Assembly (NCBI GenBank): GCA_937876995.1
Contig: CALEFD010000041.1
Span: 1 to 18,710, forward strand
Reading direction: 5' to 3'
Origin: an uncultured Bacteroidales bacterium
GTDB lineage: Bacteria; Bacteroidota; Bacteroidia; Bacteroidales; Bacteroidaceae
DNA length: 18,710 bases
Of the stretch, positions 8,599 to 15,229 are shown piece by piece (position 1 is the first letter of the stretch; each line of letters starts with the position of its first letter). Below the pieces are notes generated by a model. That model did no database searches. It was not told the DNA's origin and worked only from the letters and a program-made list of their open reading frames with translations. Position numbers and translations under genes: made by a program.

Positions 8599-9794
8599 AA
8601 AGAATACTTGTAGTATATATGCTGATTTCTCTGTGCGTAGTATCGTATGCACAGACCAATGCGTTGATAGAACAGATGCAGAAGGAGCGTGCTGCAATAG
8701 AGCAACAGATTTCCGAATCGGAAAAGCTTTTGGCAGGAACCGAAGGCGATATTGCTACTCAGGTGGCAAATTTGAATACCATTTCGGCACTTCTTAAGGA
8801 GCGTAAGAAACTATTGGAACAGACAAAAAAGGATATTCGTTCTCTGAATGCTCAGACATTGAAATTAGAGACTGAAATAAAACAGTTGCAGAGTGAATAT
8901 GATGAATGTTCCAATCGTTATGCAGATGCTTGTCGGTTTTATCAGCATCAGCAGGTATCTTTTAATCCTATTACTTTTCTGTTTTCATCGTCAACATTTA
9001 AACAGCTTACACGCAGAATGCGTTACATAGGTGAATATTCTTCATCACTTGAATCTTTGGCAGTAGAAATAAAAGAGAAACAGGATACATTAAAGAGTAA
9101 GAAGGCACAGATTGAATTGGCGCGAGAAGAGAAGCTGATTTTGCAGAAGGAGCAACAGAAAAACGAAGCGGCTGTGGCAGCAGAGGAGAAGAGCCAGCGT
9201 GCTATTGTCAATAAATTGAAGAGTAAACGTACAGCGTTGAAAAGAGAGATTCAGTCACAGCAGAAAAAGATTACTGAACTGAATAAGGAGATTGACAGAC
9301 AGATACAGCTGGCAATTAAAGAGCAACAAAAAGAGACTCAGACCGGCGGAGCTATAAAGGTAGAAGAAGATATTAAACTGACAGGTAGTTTTGAAAGCAA
9401 TAAAGGTAAACTGCCTATACCTATAACTGGCTCTTATTTGATAGTAGGTAATTACGGAGTACAGAATGTAGCCGGAATGAAAGATGTGAAAATCAATAAT
9501 TTAGGTATTGATATTCAAGGAACAGAAGGTTCGCAGGCCAGAGTTATATTCAATGGTGTAGTAACTACTGTATTCCAGCAAGGAAAGGGACAGATAGGTG
9601 TGTTAGTGCGTCACGGAAAGTATATTTCAGTATATTGTAATCTGTCTGAAATTGCCGTTAAAAAGGGCGATGAACTAAAGACCGGCGATATAATAGGTAA
9701 TATCCATAAATCTGATAACGGTCAACGGATTCTGCATTTCCAGCTTCACAAGGAGACTGCAAAATTAAACCCGATGGATTGGTTACGCCGTTAA
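8595..9794 (+). CDS. EnvC-like murein hydrolase activator (coiled coil plus degenerate LytM/M23)
   Basis: This 399-aa secreted protein has a signal peptide ending VVSYA|Q (about residue 19), long Gln/Glu/Lys-rich coiled coils (about 22-115 and 145-255), and a C-terminal LytM/M23 domain (about 280-399) ending LNPMDWLRR, like EnvC. The zinc-site residues of active M23 endopeptidases are mostly lost. HxxxD reads N302-LGI-D306, the usual YxH reads YCN (N349), and HxH reads I379-L-H381. This is the pattern of EnvC/NlpD proteins, which do not cut peptidoglycan but switch on amidases at the septum. It is the last gene of the dut operon, overlapping DUF4292 by 4 nt. Its stop codon directly abuts the stop codon of the convergent M20 gene. 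No amidase gene is in the window. Confidence 0.9.
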   Translation: MKRILVVYMLISLCVVSYAQTNALIEQMQKERAAIEQQISESEKLLAGTEGDIATQVANLNTISALLKERKKLLEQTKKDIRSLNAQTLKLETEIKQLQSEYDECSNRYADACRFYQHQQVSFNPITFLFSSSTFKQLTRRMRYIGEYSSSLESLAVEIKEKQDTLKSKKAQIELAREEKLILQKEQQKNEAAVAAEEKSQRAIVNKLKSKRTALKREIQSQQKKITELNKEIDRQIQLAIKEQQKETQTGGAIKVEEDIKLTGSFESNKGKLPIPITGSYLIVGNYGVQNVAGMKDVKINNLGIDIQGTEGSQARVIFNGVVTTVFQQGKGQIGVLVRHGKYISVYCNLSEIAVKKGDELKTGDIIGNIHKSDNGQRILHFQLHKETAKLNPMDWLRR

Positions 9795-10895
9795 TCAGAT
9801 TCCGTTTAACAGATTGTAGTAGGTAGATAGTGCCTCACTTATCTCCTCTATTTTGATGAACTCATTGGCAGTGTGTGAACGTGCTGAACTACCCGGACCC
9901 ATTTTAAATGAAGGACAAGAGAGTATGGCCTGATCTGATAATGTAGGTGAACCAAAAGGTTTTAGCCCCATTTCATCGGCTTTTTTTGTTATTTTATCTA
10001 CAAGCGGTGAACTTTGGTTATGTCCCAATAATGATGATGAATTCAGCACAAAAGAACGTGCTTTAAGTGTGCACCATTCGGGCATCTTTTTCTCCAATAG
10101 ATTGAAAATATCGTTATTGCTGTAAAGTTCGTTTGAACGTATGTCTATGGTGAATGTACACAAATCGGGTACAACATTGTGTTGTGTTCCGCTGTTTATC
10201 ATTGTTACACTCATCTTAACAGCGCCCAGCAGAGGTGATTCTTTCAGTTCTAATGGCAACTTTTTTATTATCTGAATAATGTCTATTGCACGATACAGAG
10301 CGTTGATTCCCTCTTCTCTTGCGGCGTGTCCTGAAACACCCTTAACCTCTGCATCTATAACCATAAGACCCTTTTCTGCAATGGCAGGTTGCATATCGGT
10401 AGGTTCTCCCACAATGGCCAGAGCTATTTCCGGCAAGGTGTTGCCAAATAACGGTGCAATACTTTTCATACCATCTGCACCGCTTACTTCTTCTTCTGCC
10501 GATGCGACAAAGAGCATATTATAACTCTGTTCAGTCTTGTCAAGCTGGCAGAATGTATGCAATAGTGATACTAACGAAGCTCCTGCATCGTTGCTGCCCA
10601 GTCCATAAAGTTTTCCATCTTTTATAGTGGCTTCAAACGGGTTTATGCTCCACGCAGAGACAGGTTTTACAGTATCAATATGCGAATTGAGCAGAACAGT
10701 GGGCTTGTTGCTCTCCCAATGGTGGCTTTTACACACAATGTTATTGCAGATTCTTTCCGGTGTGTATCCTTGTTCTACAAACCATTCAAACACTATATCT
10801 GCAGCAACTTTTTCGTTGCGGCTTATGCTCTCTGTTGAGATGAGTTTTGTCAACAGTGATACAACTTTTTCTGTATCTGTAGTTTTATTTATCAT
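9795..10895 (-). CDS. argE: M20-family deacylase, acetyl/succinylornithine deacetylase-like
   Basis: This is a zinc-dependent M20 amidohydrolase of 366 aa from the ATG at 10895. Metal and catalytic residues are in place: H72 and catalytic D74 in NSHIDTV, D103 in LGSNDAG, E135-E136 in EEEVSG, an acidic ligand in GEPTD, and the late histidine in SSARSHTANEF. The sequence best fits the ArgE/DapE branch acting on N-acylated amino acids. In Bacteroides, arginine synthesis is known to use N-succinyl intermediates, so the natural substrate could be N-succinyl- or N-acetyl-ornithine. A longer frame reaches an ATG at 10976, but the promoter would then lie inside it, so 10895 is preferred. It is divergent from prfB. 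No other arginine gene is nearby, so the gene name is moderately sure. Confidence 0.82.
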   Translation of the reverse strand: MINKTTDTEKVVSLLTKLISTESISRNEKVAADIVFEWFVEQGYTPERICNNIVCKSHHWESNKPTVLLNSHIDTVKPVSAWSINPFEATIKDGKLYGLGSNDAGASLVSLLHTFCQLDKTEQSYNMLFVASAEEEVSGADGMKSIAPLFGNTLPEIALAIVGEPTDMQPAIAEKGLMVIDAEVKGVSGHAAREEGINALYRAIDIIQIIKKLPLELKESPLLGAVKMSVTMINSGTQHNVVPDLCTFTIDIRSNELYSNNDIFNLLEKKMPEWCTLKARSFVLNSSSLLGHNQSSPLVDKITKKADEMGLKPFGSPTLSDQAILSCPSFKMGPGSSARSHTANEFIKIEEISEALSTYYNLLNGI

Positions 10896-10918
10896 ATTTC
10901 TGCTCAATATTGCGGGTG

Positions 10919-10950
10919 TAAAGGTAGTCAATGGTTCGGTATTGCGCAAA
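10919..10950 (-). promoter_or_regulatory. Bacteroidota-type promoter of the M20 deacylase gene
   Basis: Reading leftward, TTTG (plus strand CAAA at 10947-10950) is followed after 20 nt by TACCTTTA (plus strand TAAAGGTA at 10919-10926), one mismatch from TAnnTTTG. Transcription would start near 10912-10915, leaving a leader of under 25 nt to the ATG at 10895. This rules against the longer upstream start. Confidence 0.65.
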
Positions 10951-10964
10951 TTATTGTAACTTTG
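10935..10964 (+). promoter_or_regulatory. Bacteroidota-type promoter of prfB
   Basis: TAACTTTG at 10957-10964 is a perfect TAnnTTTG -7 box, 31 nt before the prfB ATG. The upstream element is weak (TTCG at 10935-10938, 18 nt away). The -33 region overlaps that of the opposite promoter, so the two are interleaved. Confidence 0.65.
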
Positions 10965-10995
10965 CAGCGCAAACAAAGAATATATACTTGTAAAG

Positions 10996-12120
10996 ATGAT
11001 AACTATAGATCAGTTAAAAGAGATTTTAGACCGTACCGAGGCATTAAAAAGGTATTTGAATATAGATGCCAAGGTTATTCAGGTAGAAGAAGAACAGCTA
11101 AGAACTCAGGCACCGGGTTTTTGGGACGATCCAAAAAAGGCGGAGGCGCAGATGAAAAAGGTAAAGGGTTTGCAGGCGTGGATAGATGGATATAAAGAGG
11201 TTCGCGCTTTGGCAGACGAATTACAGTTGGCTGTAGATTTCTTTAAAGAAGAGTTGGTTACAGAGCAGGAGGTAGATGATATATATCAGAAATCGTTGGC
11301 TGCCATAGAGTCTTTGGAACTGAAAAATATGCTTCGCGAAGAGGCCGATCAGATGGACTGTGTACTAAAGATCAATTCAGGTGCAGGTGGTACAGAGAGT
11401 CAGGACTGGTCACAGATGCTTATGCGTATGTATATGCGCTGGGGCGAAGAGAACAACTACAAAGTAACTATAGCAAATATACAGGATGGCGATGAAGCCG
11501 GTATTAAACAGGTTACTATGGAGATAGAGGGCCCGTATGCTTATGGTTATCTGAAAGGTGAAAACGGTGTACACAGATTGGTAAGAGTATCGCCCTACAA
11601 CGCACAGGGTAAGCGTATGACATCTTTTGCAAGTGTCTTTGTAACTCCGCTTATTGATGATTCAATAGAGGTGGAGATAAGCCCGGCACTTATAACATGG
11701 GATACATTCCGTAGTGGTGGAGCCGGTGGTCAGAATGTGAATAAGGTAGAATCGGGTGTACGTCTGCGTTATCAGTTTAAAGATCCATATACCGGTGTGG
11801 AAGAGGAGATTCTTATTGAAAATACTGAAACTCGAGATCAGCCAAAGAATAAGGAGCGTGCTTTGCAACATTTGCGTTCAATCCTTTACGACAAGGAATT
11901 GCAACATCGTATGGCTGAACAGGAAAAGGTGGAAGCCGGTAAGAAGAAAATTGAATGGGGTTCACAAATCCGTTCATACGTTTTTGACGACAGGCGTGTA
12001 AAGGATCATCGTACAGGACATCAGACATCCGATGTTAATGGTGTGATGGATGGTCGTATTGATGGCTTTATTAAATCATATTTAATGAGTTTTGCCGAAT
12101 CGGCAGAGAATAATATCTGA
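10996..12120 (+). CDS. prfB: Peptide chain release factor 2
   Basis: RF2 terminates translation at UGA and UAA and triggers peptidyl-tRNA hydrolysis in the ribosome. The 374-aa protein has the usual N-terminal helical domain, the GAGGTESQDW block, and the catalytic GGQ at residues 244-246 (SGGAGGQNVNKVES). The N-terminal region and the Bacteroidales-like core separate it from RF1. Two points are unusual. The stop-recognition tripeptide, SPF in E. coli RF2, reads S199-P200-Y201. The frame is also continuous: where E. coli has TAT CTT TGA C with a +1 shift, this gene has TAT TTG AAT (codons 20-22), so the autoregulatory frameshift is absent. It has its own promoter and is followed 4 nt later by the CYTH gene. 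Confidence 0.96.
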   Translation: MITIDQLKEILDRTEALKRYLNIDAKVIQVEEEQLRTQAPGFWDDPKKAEAQMKKVKGLQAWIDGYKEVRALADELQLAVDFFKEELVTEQEVDDIYQKSLAAIESLELKNMLREEADQMDCVLKINSGAGGTESQDWSQMLMRMYMRWGEENNYKVTIANIQDGDEAGIKQVTMEIEGPYAYGYLKGENGVHRLVRVSPYNAQGKRMTSFASVFVTPLIDDSIEVEISPALITWDTFRSGGAGGQNVNKVESGVRLRYQFKDPYTGVEEEILIENTETRDQPKNKERALQHLRSILYDKELQHRMAEQEKVEAGKKKIEWGSQIRSYVFDDRRVKDHRTGHQTSDVNGVMDGRIDGFIKSYLMSFAESAENNI

Positions 12121-12124
12121 TAAG

Positions 12125-12601
12125 ATGGCTATAGAGATAGAAAGAAAATTTCTGGTTACATCGGCTGCGTATAAAAAGGCTGCATATAACTTTTACGATA
12201 TGGTGCAGGGATATATTGCACACGAAAAGGGTAATTCTGTTAGAGTGCGTATTACCAATACTGAAGCTGTTATGACTATTAAAGGTCCATCGGACAGTAA
12301 GGGTATGAGCCGCTATGAATGGAATCATCAGATTCCGGTGGAAGATGCTAAAGAGTTGCTGAAATTATCGCAGGGCGGTGTAATAGAAAAGAGACGTTAT
12401 TTGGTGCATTCAGGGCCGCACGTGTTTGAGATAGATGAATTCTATGGCGATAATGAGGGGTTGGTGATAGCAGAAGTTGAATTACAATCGGAAAATGAGA
12501 CGTTTGAAAAGCCGTCGTTTGTAGGTAAAGAGGTTACCGGAGACAGACGATACTATAACGCTTATCTTACAACAAATCCTTATAAGAGCTGGACAGAATA
12601 G
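12125..12601 (+). CDS. CYTH-domain protein, probable inorganic triphosphatase
   Basis: This small (158 aa) CYTH/triphosphate-tunnel protein is predicted to hydrolyse tripolyphosphate or a related triphosphate with a divalent metal. The signature E4-x-E6-x-K8 (MAIEIERKF) is right at the N-terminus. It is followed by basic strands lining the tunnel (VRVRIT, TIKG, RYEWNH, KRRYLV) and the acidic pair of strands EIDEFYGDNEG and AEVEL. The ATG at 12125 is chosen because ExExK is normally 3-4 residues from the start; an upstream in-frame ATG at 12092 would lie inside prfB. It is cotranscribed with prfB (4-nt gap) and its end is folded into a terminator hairpin. Size matches the single-domain bacterial TTM group; adenylate cyclase or thiamine-triphosphatase activity is possible but less likely. 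Confidence 0.9.
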   Translation: MAIEIERKFLVTSAAYKKAAYNFYDMVQGYIAHEKGNSVRVRITNTEAVMTIKGPSDSKGMSRYEWNHQIPVEDAKELLKLSQGGVIEKRRYLVHSGPHVFEIDEFYGDNEGLVIAEVELQSENETFEKPSFVGKEVTGDRRYYNAYLTTNPYKSWTE

Positions 12602-12622
12602 TGTTCGGCTCTACTTTTTTTT
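12585..12622 (+). terminator. Intrinsic terminator of the prfB-CYTH operon
   Basis: An 11-pair stem (12585-12595 with 12602-12612, including two G-T pairs) has a 6-nt loop GAATAG that holds the CYTH stop codon. It is followed two nt later by eight T's (12615-12622). It overlaps the end of the CYTH gene, and the T-run also encodes the last lysines of the opposite VanZ-like gene. This is the clearest intrinsic terminator in the window. Confidence 0.85.
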
Positions 12623-12997
12623 CCAAAACAGGGGCTTAATTACAAAATATCCGCAAGCAGAACCTGTAATTACTCCTATGGTATTGCATACCAAATCCAT
12701 CCATTCGCCGCTACGTTGGTCTGTAAGATAGAGTTGTGCCAATTCCATGGTTCCACTAAACAAAATGGGAGCTAGAATAGCAAGCAGGATAAGTTTTTTA
12801 CCGCTTAAACTGCTGTGGTGCCTCAAGTATTCTGCCCATAGTATTAGTTCAAAACCTCCATACATACAGATATGTGCCAATTTATCTATATTGGTAATGG
12901 TTTTCAATTCTGTTTCAGGGGGATTGAAAAGCGATAGAAAAACTATTATGGCCAGTATTAGTATGGATAGCGGATATGTGGTAAGTACTCTTTTCAT
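12611..12997 (-). CDS. VanZ-like integral membrane protein
   Basis: This is a 128-aa inner-membrane protein with about four predicted transmembrane helices (near residues 7-24, 40-56, 67-88 and 103-122). It carries the family's 'IDKLAHICMYGGFELILW' stretch after the first helix and the late 'G-E-W-M-D-L-V-C-N-T-I-G' motif before the last. The name comes from the teicoplanin-resistance protein VanZ, but most relatives are not resistance genes and have no proven reaction. There is no vanA-type cluster here. The frame extends to an ATG at 13024, but a perfect -7 box covers that codon, so the ATG at 12997 (MKRVLTTYPLS) is preferred. It is convergent with CYTH (9-nt gap) and divergent from the helix-hairpin-helix gene. 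The tail KKK is encoded by an A-run shared with the opposite terminator. Confidence 0.85.
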   Translation of the reverse strand: MKRVLTTYPLSILILAIIVFLSLFNPPETELKTITNIDKLAHICMYGGFELILWAEYLRHHSSLSGKKLILLAILAPILFSGTMELAQLYLTDQRSGEWMDLVCNTIGVITGSACGYFVIKPLFWKKK

Positions 12998-13021
12998 TGC
13001 AATAAACAGGTTTTTATGCTG

Positions 13022-13029
13022 CAAAATTA
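13022..13029 (-). promoter_or_regulatory. -7 box of the VanZ-like gene
   Basis: Reading leftward the sequence is TAATTTTG (plus strand CAAAATTA), a perfect TAnnTTTG, 25 nt before the ATG at 12997. No convincing TTTG was found at the expected distance. It covers the alternative ATG at 13024 and so decides the start. Confidence 0.5.
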
Positions 13030-13091
13030 GTTAATCTACAGGATAAATGCTATTATTGCACTACAATTAATCAAAACACATAAATATACCA

Positions 13092-13826
13092 ATGAGAAAG
13101 TTGTTTAGAGGAGATTATTTTTACTTTTCAAAATCGGACAGAATAGCAGCTTTTATTCTGTTGTTGATAATCATAGTTGCAAATGTTTTGCGTGTAAAGT
13201 TAGATAGGCCTGTTTCGCCGGAAATAGTGGCTAATGTTGATACATTGTTTGTTACCAAATCCAAAGCAGATACGGTTAAAATTAAAAAGGAACCACCGGT
13301 GTACAATGATTATAGAAAGAATAGCAGTAGGCGTAGTACAAGTGTTAAATCCGTAGCAGTTAAGAAGGAAACTCCTGTAGATACATTACCTAAACAACCT
13401 CTATTTGTTCAGTATAAACGTAAAGAGGTTCCTGCTCAAGCTATAGATTTGAATGTGGCAGATACAACAGCTTTGGTGCTACTACCGGGAATAGGCAGTT
13501 ACTATGCCAAAAGGATAGTAGAATATAGAGAATTGTTAGGTGGATATGTCAGTGTAGAACAGTTAAAGGAGATAAACGGTATTCAGGATTCCGTTTTACG
13601 TTGGTTTATAATTACAGATACTGTACCTGTAAGAAAGATAAATATCAACAAACTTTCTTTATCTAAATTGCGTAACCATCCTTATATTAGTTTTTATCAG
13701 GCAAAGGCCATTACGGAATACAGAGGTTCGGAAGGCGATATAAAAAGTCCTGCTCAACTCTCTTTTATGGAAGAGTTTTCAGAGCAGGACCTGATAAAAT
13801 TAGAACCTTATTTATCTTTTGAATAA
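13092..13826 (+). CDS. Membrane-anchored helix-hairpin-helix protein (ComEA-like)
   Basis: This 244-aa protein has one N-terminal transmembrane segment (about 18-36: AAFILLLIIIVANVLRV), a basic Lys/Ser/Thr-rich linker (about 55-110), and two helix-hairpin-helix repeats of the ComEA type (about 117-175 and 178-240). The first has the canonical hairpin LLPGIGSYYAKRIVEYR. In the second the hairpin glycines are degraded (NHPYISFYQAKAITEYR). ComEA-type domains bind double-stranded DNA without sequence preference, and in competent bacteria the anchored protein receives incoming DNA. Here no comEC or pilus genes are adjacent, so DNA binding at the envelope is inferred from the domain only. A weak -7-like TATTATTG lies at 13051-13058. 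It converges on the alkaline phosphatase gene with 3 nt between stop codons. Confidence 0.85.
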   Translation: MRKLFRGDYFYFSKSDRIAAFILLLIIIVANVLRVKLDRPVSPEIVANVDTLFVTKSKADTVKIKKEPPVYNDYRKNSSRRSTSVKSVAVKKETPVDTLPKQPLFVQYKRKEVPAQAIDLNVADTTALVLLPGIGSYYAKRIVEYRELLGGYVSVEQLKEINGIQDSVLRWFIITDTVPVRKININKLSLSKLRNHPYISFYQAKAITEYRGSEGDIKSPAQLSFMEEFSEQDLIKLEPYLSFE

Positions 13827-13830
13827 GGTT
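13804..13830. terminator. Hairpin spanning two convergent stop codons
   Basis: AACCTTATT (13804-13812) and AATAAGGTT (13822-13830) form a perfect 9-bp inverted repeat with a 9-nt loop. It includes the TAA of the helix-hairpin-helix gene and touches the TAA of the phosphatase gene. No long T-tract follows: TTTAG on the plus side and TTTT a few bases further on the minus side. It is probably a weak bidirectional terminator. Confidence 0.5.
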
Positions 13831-15224
13831 TAGTAGTTTGCTATTTCTGCTATCTTCATTGGTATGTCGATATTGTCCATCTGGCCTGTAAAGTTTTCAG
13901 CACCGGCACCAATTGCAAATACAGGTACGTATGCAGCAGTATGTGCACCCGATGACCAACCAACCAGTGCAATTTCGCTCATAATCTGAACAGCCAAATC
14001 TGACAATTTGTTCACGCTATAGTACTCTTCCTCTTTCTTTGCGCTTTCGCCCATTCCAAAGGTTTCTACGTATGCAGAGCGCAGACGATTTTCCTGGTCT
14101 TTAGAAAGTTTAACTTTATCCCAGAATCCAAAGTGCTCCTTTAACTCTGCTTCAACCTCTTCCCAAGTGAGAACATCGCCAACCTTGCGTCCCAACTCTT
14201 CCAAATGTGAACTGAATGCGTCTTCGCTCATGTTTTGGTATTGCAGAGCCTGCAGATTCATTCTGTATTGACCTAAGGTACCCATACTCATACCACCGGT
14301 TTCGTGGTCGGCAGTAACTACAATAAGAGTCTCTTTTGGATGCTTCTGATAGAAATCGTATGCAACCTGAATGGCATTGTCAAAATCAATAACCTCCTTA
14401 ACTGTAGAAGCTGCATCGTTTCCGTGGCCGCTATGGTCAATTTTACCACCTTCCATCATAATGAAGAAACCTTTTTTATTGTCTTTCATCAGGAAGTCGA
14501 TAGCAGATTCTGTTAATTGTGCCAAAGTTAAATCGTCTTCTTCTCTGTCGATAAGGAATTTAAGAGATTCCATACCTTCCTGCTGTGGGAAGAGTATGAT
14601 TTTGTCTGCCGATTCTGCATTGGCTTTGTATTCATCATAGCCCATTGCAATAGTGTAACCTGCATCTTCTGCAACTTTGTATGAACCACCGTCATCAAAT
14701 CTTCTGTCGTGAGCAGAACTAAAATGACCACCACCAAAGAATTCAAAACCAGATTCTGCCAATTGGTTGCTGATAGCGTGGTAGTTGTTACGTGATAATT
14801 GGTGTGCGTAGAATGAACCAGGTGTGGCATGGTTTATACATACGGTACTACCTATACCTACTTTTTTACCAGCTTTTTTAGCCATCTCTGCTATTGATTC
14901 TGCTGCGCTCTCTCTGTCGGGCAACATGCCTAACATACCGCTATTGGTTTTCTTACCCGATGCAAGTGCTGTACCTGCGGCTGCACTGTCTGTAATAAAG
15001 GTGTTTGCCGCATAGCTGAATGCAATACCTGTATATGGGAATTGGGCAAAACATAGAGGTTTATATCCAATAACGCCTTCAACATCTGCCAAATACATCT
15101 GTGCTGCAGCTACTTCGTTAGTTCCCATACCGTCTCCTATAAAATAGAATACGTATTTTGGAGTCTTTGCCCCGGCAGTCATCGTAACAAAAATCACTGC
15201 CAATGTTAATAAAAACTTCTTCAT
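13830..15224 (-). CDS. Secreted alkaline phosphatase (PhoA family)
   Basis: This 464-aa phosphomonoesterase has a cleavable signal peptide (MKKFLLTLAVIFVTMTAGA). The metal-binding and catalytic residues of the PhoA fold are present: D31 in FIGDGMG, nucleophile S80 in TDSAAAGTALASG, the HATPGS loop (132-137) with a possible phosphate-binding R145, E258, D263 and H267 in MEGGKIDHSGHGND, D306-H307 in TADHETGG, and H428 in SSGAHTAAY. It would act in the periplasm, releasing phosphate from organic monoesters. It follows the cyclophilin gene after 5 nt on the same strand and is probably read from that gene's promoter. I see no Pho-box-like repeat upstream, so phosphate control is not evident. Confidence 0.95.
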   Translation of the reverse strand: MKKFLLTLAVIFVTMTAGAKTPKYVFYFIGDGMGTNEVAAAQMYLADVEGVIGYKPLCFAQFPYTGIAFSYAANTFITDSAAAGTALASGKKTNSGMLGMLPDRESAAESIAEMAKKAGKKVGIGSTVCINHATPGSFYAHQLSRNNYHAISNQLAESGFEFFGGGHFSSAHDRRFDDGGSYKVAEDAGYTIAMGYDEYKANAESADKIILFPQQEGMESLKFLIDREEDDLTLAQLTESAIDFLMKDNKKGFFIMMEGGKIDHSGHGNDAASTVKEVIDFDNAIQVAYDFYQKHPKETLIVVTADHETGGMSMGTLGQYRMNLQALQYQNMSEDAFSSHLEELGRKVGDVLTWEEVEAELKEHFGFWDKVKLSKDQENRLRSAYVETFGMGESAKKEEEYYSVNKLSDLAVQIMSEIALVGWSSGAHTAAYVPVFAIGAGAENFTGQMDNIDIPMKIAEIANY

Positions 15225-15229
15225 GTTAG

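Noticed and set aside
10962..11195. A 77-codon frame starting just before prfB, considered as a frameshifted N-terminal part of RF2
   Set aside because: The RF2 N-terminus is already complete in the 10996 frame (…LKEILDRTEALKRYLNIDAK), and the other frame encodes an Arg/Gly/Lys-rich string unlike RF2.
12615..12622. A8/T8 tract as a phase-variation switch for the VanZ-like gene
   Set aside because: It lies in the last few codons, so slippage would change only the final residues. It is better explained as the terminator T-run of the opposite operon.
12611..12997. Glycopeptide-resistance gene vanZ
   Set aside because: Only the generic VanZ-like membrane fold is present. No vanA, vanH, vanX or regulator genes are nearby, and such proteins are widespread in susceptible bacteria.
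13092..13826. Competence locus
   Set aside because: Only one ComEA-like protein is present, without comEC, comF or pilus genes beside it; the second hairpin motif is also degraded.
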